A DNA stretch of 12,790 nt from Veillonellaceae bacterium (GTDB lineage Bacteria > Bacillota_C > Negativicutes > UBA1444). Made by a program: the position numbers and the translations under genes. Numbering within the stretch: position 1 is the first letter of the stretch; every line of letters starts with the position of its first letter. Of this stretch, positions 7,389 to 12,790 are shown piece after piece. The notes beneath the pieces were generated by a model. The model searched no databases. It saw only the letters and a program-made list of their open reading frames with translations, and was not told where the DNA came from. The DNA lies in assembly GCA_012798135.1 (NCBI GenBank), contig JAAZNU010000320.1, forward strand, positions 1 through 12,790, given 5' to 3'.

Positions 7389-8672
7389 TCAGGTGATAGT
7401 TGTATAAGCGAGTTCGCCTGATGCTTTACTAATTATATATACTTCGTTCGTTTGCATCCTGTTAATTGCCTCAGGCTTCACAATATTCTCCCTTTTTGCA
7501 CTAACACTAGCAGTATTAGTAGATCCTACACCATATAGTCCTGTATAATTTGTGTTTTGGCCGTAAGTAGTACTGATCTCATATTTTTCATACGTACCAA
7601 TAGCATCAGACCATTTTTGACAGCTAAAAGCTGAAGTATGCCGAAATATCACTATCTTGGATGTTTTCCCAATAAAGGAAAAGAATGAATTTTCATTACC
7701 GCCGAATGATGCAAAAACATCATCGGATGACAAAAGAAGATTACATTTGCTTCCACTATTCTTTTCTAGATTTTGTAAAACATCACTTGCCATTATAGGA
7801 ATATTATCGAGAACGATAAAAACTTTACGCCCTTGTGAAACCAAATATTCGGCCTCATTCAGTATCATGTTAAGTAATAATTTGTTTGTACTGGAAACAA
7901 TGTCTAATAAAATAATTCTCCTATTTTGCGCTGAATTCCTGATATTAGTTGCCTTGTTCAAGTTGGACTTTTTCGTAAGTATATACCTACTTTGGTTGCC
8001 GAATTCTGTAAAGAAGCTATCGATGTTACCTCTCTCAACTTCTCCCTGCATAATTTGGGAAATAATTAACTGAGCTGAATTTCTGTCAATTACGCCTTTC
8101 TTTTCGGCCTCATTAACATCATCAATTAAGGTAAGATGAGGGCATGTGATATACATGTTACAGTATGGCTGAATTTTATTTGCCTTAATAAAATTCGTAA
8201 TTCCTTCGATATAATACTTTCCCTGTCCTTTAATTTCATAACCTTTTGATGTAGACGCTAAAACTAATCGACTGATCTCAGCACTGGATAGACCAAGAAA
8301 CGGGTCATAAAAAGGATTGTTCGAATTGATAATGCTGACATTGTTTATGCTAAAATAATTAACAATAAGTTTCTCAAGCAGTTGGTTTGAAACATGTAAA
8401 ATGATTACTGAATAATTCTGAATATATGCAGATCTGACTGCGCCTAATATTGCGCGCGAACGATACATTAAATCGCCACCAGAAACTGCCATATCCGCGA
8501 GTTGTTCGGAATCTTCAAAAAAAGCCTCTATTTGACTAGGCATGTAATAGGTAATACCCTGATTTTCGGCGTTCAGCTTATCAATACGTTGAAGCGTCGT
8601 CTTTGTACTATGATTATTAATTATTGAGTTGACAAGTCCAATTACATCCCAAAAACCTGAACCATTTCCCAT
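7389..8672 (-). CDS. VirD4-like protein with degenerate ATPase motifs
   Basis: I do not recognise a named family, but the 427-residue protein looks like a catalytically dead relative of the ATPase encoded just before it. Its organisation runs parallel. GGDLMYRSR (65-73) stands where the partner has Walker A GGTGCGKS, so the Gly-Lys-Ser core is lost while the outer GG and Ser remain. YSVIILHVSN follows where the partner has VMIIFDTKGD. RRIILLDI precedes VFIVLDNI (284-291), a Walker B strand that has lost its Glu (partner VFLICDEF). A C-terminal VKPEAINRMQTNEVYII (398-414) resembles the end of VirD4/TraG coupling proteins. No membrane segment is visible. The ATG at 8672 follows GGGGGA and lies one base after the upstream TAA, so the two proteins are probably made in balance and may assemble together. 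A TTG at 8702 is a weaker start. Homology is my reading of aligned motifs, not a search result. Confidence 0.65.
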   Translation of the reverse strand: MGNGSGFWDVIGLVNSIINNHSTKTTLQRIDKLNAENQGITYYMPSQIEAFFEDSEQLADMAVSGGDLMYRSRAILGAVRSAYIQNYSVIILHVSNQLLEKLIVNYFSINNVSIINSNNPFYDPFLGLSSAEISRLVLASTSKGYEIKGQGKYYIEGITNFIKANKIQPYCNMYITCPHLTLIDDVNEAEKKGVIDRNSAQLIISQIMQGEVERGNIDSFFTEFGNQSRYILTKKSNLNKATNIRNSAQNRRIILLDIVSSTNKLLLNMILNEAEYLVSQGRKVFIVLDNIPIMASDVLQNLEKNSGSKCNLLLSSDDVFASFGGNENSFFSFIGKTSKIVIFRHTSAFSCQKWSDAIGTYEKYEISTTYGQNTNYTGLYGVGSTNTASVSAKRENIVKPEAINRMQTNEVYIISKASGELAYTTIT

Positions 8673-8673
8673 G

Positions 8674-9999
8674 TTATTTTCCCCCATTTGTGTAAAGATC
8701 AAATTGATATTTAAATGGTTTTTCGAATGGATAACCTATAACTGCCTCGCCAAGTTTCAGTTCTACCAATTCCCAGTCTTCCACTACATTTGCATTTCTT
8801 CTTTCCTCGTGTATGGAGTTTGTGATAGTTTTATACTGCTCTAGAACAACATTTTTCCCATAAAGATTAGTTATATATTCGCGAGTATTTACATCATTTG
8901 CCTTGAATGCAAATATTGTCGAGAACCCTGCAGCAATATTCTTCCCTCGATATTCATCGTAGATTTCAGTTAATTGATTTATACTCTGCAAGCCGGCAAT
9001 AACTTTAACACCAAGACTTCTGCCAAAATTGACACCATCCTCAATATGCTGTAAATAAGGCAGTAATTTAAATTCATCACAAATTAAAAAAACATTTCCT
9101 TCATGATTACTCCTTCCTAAAGCTTCTTTCAAGGCCAAGTCAAACAATAAGCTATACATGGGCGCAAGTATATTACCAAGTGATAGATCGTATTCAATAT
9201 ATAGAACACGTCCGCCTTTTTCCTTAACAAAGTCCCTGATCGAGAATAAGCCTCTATCGGCAAAAATGCCAGTAAACAACTTTCTAAATGTGCCTAATAG
9301 TTCTGCATACACGCCTAAGGCCTGACCTCCTGTTCCATCTCCTATATAACTCAACACAGAGGATAATGACGGCTGCGTTTCAATTGCCCTCTTTATATCC
9401 ATAATAGTTGATTCATCGAAAGATCTTTTAAGCTCTGAATTGTAAAAAAAATCCTTTATATAATTCGGATCTTGCTTCCCGTTTTTTAACATACACATTA
9501 CAACTGAAGTAAATAAATCTCTTGCCGCATTGGGGAAAAATGGGTCCTTGCTTTTTTCAATTGACTCGCGAAAAATTGACCAGGAAATTTCTTGGGCGTT
9601 TTGTTCGATTCGCTCGTCATCCCACCCATCTGCAACAATTTCTTTGAAAATATTCCATTTACTTGAACGTGCAACGTAACAAAAAGAGTTCCCAATGAGC
9701 AAATCATCACCCTTGCCGAATAGATTTAAAAAATCCCCTTTTGTATCAAAAATGATCATCACATCTTTAATGGATATTTTTTTCTTAAGTTGTGATACGA
9801 TATGATAGAAAACATTGGATTTTCCACAACCTGTACCCCCGATCAACAAAAGATGTTTGCTCAAGATATCTTCATCTAGGGTTATTCCTGAATTTTGAGC
9901 TTTATACTTACCGGGAATTGAAATAAGAGGATTGGGAACACCATGTACAGGATTTTGATCGAGAATGGAACTGTGTAAAGGTGTGTAATTAATATCCAA
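8674..9999 (-). CDS. VirD4/TraD-like P-loop ATPase, soluble
   Basis: The protein (441 residues from the chosen start) is a P-loop ATPase of the VirD4/TraD/HerA-FtsK type, motors that move DNA or protein. Walker A is GGTGCGKS (54-61), followed by VMIIFDTKGDF, the usual second strand of coupling proteins. Walker B is VFLICDEF (303-310), and GLQSINQL (336-343) supplies the sensor glutamine. Classical VirD4 proteins start with membrane helices; none is seen here, so it is cytoplasmic. No relaxase or type IV secretion gene lies nearby, arguing against conjugation. The start is the TTG at 9999, 7 nt after a perfect GGAGGAGG. A TTG at 10047 would add 16 residues and overlap the previous gene by 13 bp but has no ribosome site. 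It sits between a small unknown gene and its degenerate relative. It may be the effector of the kinase/phosphatase module, which is inference. Confidence 0.88.
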   Translation of the reverse strand: MDINYTPLHSSILDQNPVHGVPNPLISIPGKYKAQNSGITLDEDILSKHLLLIGGTGCGKSNVFYHIVSQLKKKISIKDVMIIFDTKGDFLNLFGKGDDLLIGNSFCYVARSSKWNIFKEIVADGWDDERIEQNAQEISWSIFRESIEKSKDPFFPNAARDLFTSVVMCMLKNGKQDPNYIKDFFYNSELKRSFDESTIMDIKRAIETQPSLSSVLSYIGDGTGGQALGVYAELLGTFRKLFTGIFADRGLFSIRDFVKEKGGRVLYIEYDLSLGNILAPMYSLLFDLALKEALGRSNHEGNVFLICDEFKLLPYLQHIEDGVNFGRSLGVKVIAGLQSINQLTEIYDEYRGKNIAAGFSTIFAFKANDVNTREYITNLYGKNVVLEQYKTITNSIHEERRNANVVEDWELVELKLGEAVIGYPFEKPFKYQFDLYTNGGK

Positions 10000-10034
10000 T
10001 GTAATTCCTCCTCCATTATTCGATAATTTGGTAA

Positions 10035-10400
10035 TTAAGACCGCCAATGTTGATTCGTTAAATTGTTTTTTGTTGGGCTCAATTCATAATACTGGAAAAA
10101 CAATCTGATAGAATTCAATAACGTTATAATATCATGAAGATAGTTGTTATCGTTTTGCTTAATTTCAGTTCTTTTTGCTTTTGGAGATTCTTCAAGGAAT
10201 TCTTTTTCATCCTCAATATCAGCAAGTAATAAACAAATAATTGCATTTGCTTGTTCAGAATTAATTAACGATCTGTCTACTTCAATTTTTGCCAGAGTAT
10301 CACTAACTATGGATCTACTTATAGGGGATAGCTTTTGAATAACCCGCTGATAACATTCTATTATTAACCGCCATTCATCCTCTTTAATTTCATATTTCAT
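10035..10400 (-). CDS. hypothetical 121-aa protein, first gene of operon
   Basis: I do not recognise this 121-residue protein. It is acidic and lysine-rich, predicted mostly helical (long helices about 7-60 and 85-108), with a charged middle (EDEKEFLEESPKAKRTE). There is no signal peptide, membrane segment or metal-binding motif. The ATG at 10400 has AGGAAC 7 nt upstream and a better GGGAGG 14 nt upstream, which is far for initiation. The stop codon lies 35 bp before the TTG start of the ATPase gene, so they share a transcript. As first gene behind a long leader it could be a regulator, an adaptor or a sensor of the system. Its amino-acid pattern is coherent and it fills the operon, so it is a real gene, but function is open. 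Confidence 0.75.
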   Translation of the reverse strand: MKYEIKEDEWRLIIECYQRVIQKLSPISRSIVSDTLAKIEVDRSLINSEQANAIICLLLADIEDEKEFLEESPKAKRTEIKQNDNNYLHDIITLLNSIRLFFQYYELSPTKNNLTNQHWRS

Positions 10401-10435
10401 AAAAGTTCCTATAACCTCCCTTTTTCAAAGATCAA

Positions 10436-10457
10436 TAACGAAAGTATTTCTTCGTTA
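10436..10457. promoter_or_regulatory. small inverted repeat 36 bp upstream of first gene
   Basis: TAACGAA (10436-10442) and its complement TTCGTTA (10451-10457) are separated by 8 bp. In the operon leader this could form a short hairpin or serve as a repressor site. No nearby -35/-10 pair supports either reading. Confidence 0.35.
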
Positions 10458-10740
10458 CAGGGAATAGAGTCTAGATATACGTAGCAATTCAAAATATTGA
10501 CCTGTCTTTCGAATAAAAATTGAAAACTATTTTATTGTGTTAAATCGGTGCTGCGTGCAAAAAAAACCGACATCAAATAATCCTTTCCTCATTTCGAATC
10601 GTCAGATCACTATTCAACCTTGGAGCAGTTTTTCCGTAATTTGTAGATTAGAGGAAATTGCTATCTCGGTTCTTTGTGAAAATTCAATCATACAAAAGGG
10701 AATTTTTTTATTTTTCTTTTTGCAAAGCAAGTTTATAGAA

Positions 10741-10769
10741 TGTTCTGTCATTGTTATCAACATAGAACA
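10741..10769. promoter_or_regulatory. dyad over the likely transcription start
   Basis: TGTTCT (10741-10746) and AGAACA (10764-10769) are inverted arms spaced by 17 bp, with a smaller TTG/CAA symmetry inside (10751-10760). The right arm touches the -10 box of the minus-strand promoter, so the element lies over the start of transcription, where a repressor would block it. The regulator is unknown and is not encoded recognisably in the window. Confidence 0.45.
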
Positions 10770-10798
10770 ATCATATTCTGCTTACAATCACATGTCAA
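10770..10798 (-). promoter_or_regulatory. near-consensus sigma70 promoter for six-gene operon
   Basis: On the minus strand the sequence reads TTGACA (10793-10798), a 17-bp spacer, and TATGAT (10770-10775). That is a perfect -35 and a five-of-six -10 at ideal spacing. Transcription should begin near 10763 and run toward 10400, the first gene of the operon, giving a leader of about 360 nt. Alternatively it could make a separate small RNA ending before 10400. I found no better promoter closer to the gene. Confidence 0.7.
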
Positions 10799-10976
10799 TA
10801 TTCTATGCTTGAGAAGAGATGACTTGCTGCTTTCTATCAGCAATAAAGATGATGAATGTCCTTTTTAGTTTCCGGAAAATCGTTCAATTCATCTCATTTA
10901 ATTGCAGAAATCCTGCATCAGCGAAAGGTTGCAGAGATTCAAATATTCAGAGGTTTAAGGTTGCATGCATTACCAT

Positions 10977-11022
10977 AAAAACATCTTTTTCCTTCTCTCT
11001 GACAGGGAGAAGGAAAAAGATG
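10977..11022 (-). terminator. intrinsic terminator for methyltransferase operon
   Basis: An 18-bp stem (arms 10982-10999 and 11005-11022, one G-U pair) with a 5-nt loop is followed on the minus strand by TTTTT (10981-10977). It lies about 75 bp after the stop codon at 11098. The stem is purine/pyrimidine-biased (AGAAGGAAAAAG) but perfectly paired. It separates the chromosomal-type genes on the right from the accessory operon on the left. Confidence 0.7.
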
Positions 11023-11097
11023 AGGGTTGTATGGATATGACAGTTTGTCTTGTTGCGATGAAGACCGGCCGGTCGCCCTTACTTTGTTCGAAACGAT

Positions 11098-11676
11098 CTA
11101 TTTCATTTTGATAAAAATGGAACCGGTACGCCGCATGTAGTCCTTGTATTTATTGCCGAAGGTATCGAGCATCATTTTTTCTTCCCCCTTCACACGCAGC
11201 CGATAAAACGGGATAAACAGCAGCAAACCCAGCGGTCCTGCCAGCCAATTCTGCAGCAGCAGAATCTGCGCCAGACACCACACCCACTGACTGGCATACA
11301 TCGGATGGCGGATATAGCGGTAAATGCCGGTGGTAACCATTGTATGTCCTTGATATATCTCCTGATAAGGAGTCCAGTTCTTTTTCAGATCGACATGAGC
11401 GCGCCCGAATATGATCACAGCACACACCAACAGATATATACCCACACCCCCCATCCAGCCAGGCAGATGATAGTCGGCAAAATCCAGCCAATCGGTTACG
11501 GAATAGATCACCGGCAGATATAGCATTCCTAACGCCAGGGACTGGAGCAATATCTTCTCCTGCAATGTACTGCGTTTTTCCACCTTAGGTGTTTTCCGCC
11601 AATTTTTCCGTAACGGCCAGCGGATAATCATCTCGATCAGCATTCCCGCCCAATAGACAATTTTCAATAATCCCAT
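11098..11676 (-). CDS. ICMT/PEMT-type membrane methyltransferase
   Basis: The 192-residue integral membrane protein belongs to the isoprenylcysteine carboxyl methyltransferase/phospholipid methyltransferase superfamily. The family signature GIYRYIRHPMY (117-127) is followed by a hydrophobic hairpin (about 130-158) and then the acidic GEEKMM (164-169) with LDTFGNKYKDYMRRTG, which together bind S-adenosylmethionine. Further membrane segments are at about 3-19, 44-62 and 74-92. The bacterial substrate cannot be read from sequence; lipids or small amphiphiles are plausible, prenylated protein is not. The start has AAAGGA 9 nt upstream. It follows the aroE-like gene by 138 bp on the same strand and is probably co-transcribed, ending at the terminator at 10977-11022. 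Base composition is higher in GC than the accessory genes to the left. Confidence 0.88.
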   Translation of the reverse strand: MGLLKIVYWAGMLIEMIIRWPLRKNWRKTPKVEKRSTLQEKILLQSLALGMLYLPVIYSVTDWLDFADYHLPGWMGGVGIYLLVCAVIIFGRAHVDLKKNWTPYQEIYQGHTMVTTGIYRYIRHPMYASQWVWCLAQILLLQNWLAGPLGLLLFIPFYRLRVKGEEKMMLDTFGNKYKDYMRRTGSIFIKMK

Positions 11677-11814
11677 AACAATTTTCCTTTATATTCATTT
11701 ACCGATTTTTAACAGTAATTCGAAATATGAAAAAAAATTCTTGATTGATTCGAAGAGTTTCTCTCATTATCGAAAGGCTAACCAAAATCTCCGATCATCG
11801 GTTTGCTGATCAGA

Positions 11815-12678
11815 TTAGGCATTGGTATTGAAAGTATCCAACAATGCCCGATACATCGATTCAACCGGCGCTTCCAATCCCGTCCAAAGTGTAAAACCGA
11901 TCGCGCCCTGATAAACCAGCATGCCCAGACCGCTGATAATTTTTGCGCCATGTTTTTCAGCTTCCGTCAAAAAGAGTGTATTCGATGTCGGAATGACATC
12001 ACAAACCACCATGCCTTCACGCAGTGAATCGTATTCGATTTCCGGTTTTTGATCGACGTTGGGATACAATCCGATGGAAGTTGCGTTGATCAGAATGTCA
12101 GTATCCTGTGGAATTTTATAGGCATCCACCCATGGAATATAGTCCGCCTGTACCGGCGTTTTCTCGTTCAGCAGCCCGCAGAGCGCCTTGCCGCGATCTT
12201 CGGATCGGTTGACGATGCTGATCTGCCTGGCGCCTGCCAAAGCAAGTTCTACTGTGATGGCACGCGCAGCGCCACCCGCGCCGAGAATGACAACGCTGGT
12301 TCCCTTTGGATCCACGTGCGCATCCTGCACCAACGCTCTCATGAAGCCCTTTCCATCGGTATTTTCCCCGATCAGCAGATCATCCTTGCGGACAACCGTG
12401 TTAACCGCTCCCATCAGTGCTGCATCCGGTTTTACCACATCCAGATATTTCAGAACTTCGACCTTATGCGGAATGGTCAAATTTATTCCACGCATCTGAA
12501 ATGCTCGCAAGCCTTGCATCGCTGCGCCTAAATCCTCCGGCAACACTTCAATCGTCAAATAGCGCCAATTCAAATTCAGTGCCTGAAAAGCTGCTTCCTG
12601 CATAACAACTGTCGGATTTTCGGCAACCGGATGTCCGAAAACACCGACCAGTTCCGCTTTGTAATTTGGATTTACCAT
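11815..12678 (-). CDS. aroE: shikimate dehydrogenase family protein
   Basis: The 287-residue protein is of the AroE family, which reduces 3-dehydroshikimate to shikimate with NADPH in aromatic amino-acid synthesis. Catalytic Lys72 in NLTIPHK (66-72) and Asp108 in ENTDGKG (105-111) are present, as are the nucleotide-binding GAGGAARA (133-140), NRSEDR (157-162, an NADP-type basic patch), NATSIG (198-203) and GLGMLVYQGA (250-259). The substrate-carboxylate motif is altered: after GHPVA the usual HSxSP reads ENPTV, so both serines are replaced (Asn and Thr in a gapless alignment). This may mark a divergent subfamily or a different substrate such as quinate. The ATG at 12678 is preceded at 8 nt by AAGGAG. 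An upstream ATG at 12765 would add 29 residues unlike the family and is rejected. Confidence 0.9.
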   Translation of the reverse strand: MVNPNYKAELVGVFGHPVAENPTVVMQEAAFQALNLNWRYLTIEVLPEDLGAAMQGLRAFQMRGINLTIPHKVEVLKYLDVVKPDAALMGAVNTVVRKDDLLIGENTDGKGFMRALVQDAHVDPKGTSVVILGAGGAARAITVELALAGARQISIVNRSEDRGKALCGLLNEKTPVQADYIPWVDAYKIPQDTDILINATSIGLYPNVDQKPEIEYDSLREGMVVCDVIPTSNTLFLTEAEKHGAKIISGLGMLVYQGAIGFTLWTGLEAPVESMYRALLDTFNTNA

Positions 12679-12736
12679 TGTGAATTTCTCCTTCGATGTT
12701 TCCCATTCGAATTCTTTATTATTATCATCAAATAAC

Positions 12737-12765
12737 ATTCCATTTTTGCTACACACCACAATCAA
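12737..12765 (-). promoter_or_regulatory. candidate promoter of aroE-like gene
   Basis: On the minus strand TTGATT (12760-12765) and TGGAAT (12737-12742) are separated by 17 bp, placing the transcript start about 50 nt before the ATG at 12678. Both boxes are only partial matches. A TATAAT at 12768-12773 is an alternative -10 whose -35 would lie at or beyond the window edge. Confidence 0.3.
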
Positions 12766-12790
12766 TTATTATAAATTTCATTAATGCTAC

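Larger units (their letters stand above)
10401..11097. other. 697-bp non-coding region upstream of operon
   Basis: Very AT-rich, with no supported gene on either strand. Short open frames here (for example 10537-10812 plus) lack ribosome sites and have unnatural composition. It holds a strong minus-strand promoter (10770-10798), a dyad over the expected start of transcription (10741-10769), a small inverted repeat near the first gene (10436-10457) and a minus-strand terminator at the right edge (10977-11022). From the promoter to the first start codon is about 360 nt, which leaves room for a structured leader or a small RNA. Confidence 0.6.

Noticed and set aside
8674..9999. ATPase as a conjugative coupling protein of an integrated plasmid or ICE
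   Set aside because: No relaxase, mating-pair genes, origin of transfer or N-terminal membrane helices are present, and the neighbours are a kinase/phosphatase module.
10537..10812. 91-codon open frame on the plus strand in the operon upstream region
   Set aside because: Composition is dominated by Ile, Phe and Ser from AT-rich DNA, there is no ribosome site, and the minus-strand promoter lies inside it.
11677..11814. Terminator between the aroE-like and methyltransferase genes
   Set aside because: An 8-T run exists on the minus strand, but the nearby stems (such as AGAG/CTCT) are only about 4 bp and not adjacent to it.
12049..12531. Open frames on the plus strand across the aroE-like gene, and 12188-12499
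   Set aside because: They are opposite-strand shadows of a clear AroE-family coding sequence; no ribosome site and no family-like composition.
12679..12765. N-terminal extension of the aroE-like protein from an ATG at 12765
   Set aside because: A strong AAGGAG lies 8 nt before the ATG at 12678, and the extra 29 residues do not resemble the family.

Overview
The window is bacterial DNA with a mosaic structure. Nearly all real genes lie on the minus strand, start with good Shine-Dalgarno sequences (GGAGG-like) and sit in tight operons. The right end (about 11.1-12.7 kb) looks like ordinary chromosome: a shikimate dehydrogenase-family gene followed by a membrane methyltransferase of the ICMT/PEMT type, both moderately GC-balanced. 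Leftwards the DNA becomes clearly AT-richer and accessory in character. A GC-rich IS66-type insertion sequence stands out from it. I cannot name the organism from this sequence.

Layout, left to right. 1-337: the end of a CRISPR array with five repeats and four spacers; no cas genes are in view. 338-701: no supported gene. 702-1993: a two-gene minus-strand cassette in which a Syd-family (SUKH-superfamily) immunity protein precedes a small HNH/Endo VII-like toxin nuclease, with overlapping stop and start. 2111-2565: the decayed remains of a TolB-like beta-propeller gene. 2566-4110: a single-gene IS66-family element with 21-bp terminal inverted repeats, no visible target duplication and a frameshifted transposase. 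4129-10400: a six-gene minus-strand operon (see below). 10401-11097: a non-coding stretch with a near-consensus sigma70 promoter and a dyad, both pointing into the operon, and a terminator for the genes on the right. 11098-12678: the methyltransferase and aroE-like genes.

The most interesting part is the six-gene operon. In transcription order it encodes a 121-aa protein of unknown function, a soluble VirD4/TraD-like ATPase with intact Walker motifs, a second protein that looks like a catalytically dead relative of that ATPase (its P-loop and Walker B are degenerate), a TerY-like von Willebrand A protein with an intact MIDAS, a PP2C phosphatase, and an atypical serine/threonine kinase with a zinc-ribbon-like motif, a proline-rich repeat linker and a C-terminal membrane anchor. 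The last three match the known TerY-P (vWA-phosphatase-kinase) signalling triad associated with stress and phage defence. Their pairing with an active/inactive DNA-translocase-like couple and an unknown first gene is, as far as I can tell, not a standard arrangement, and it is my main candidate for an undescribed system. The model I infer is that kinase and phosphatase set a phosphorylation switch, the vWA protein acts as adaptor, and the ATPase pair is the effector. The CRISPR array and toxin/immunity cassette nearby fit a defence or conflict island, trimmed on one side by the IS66 element.
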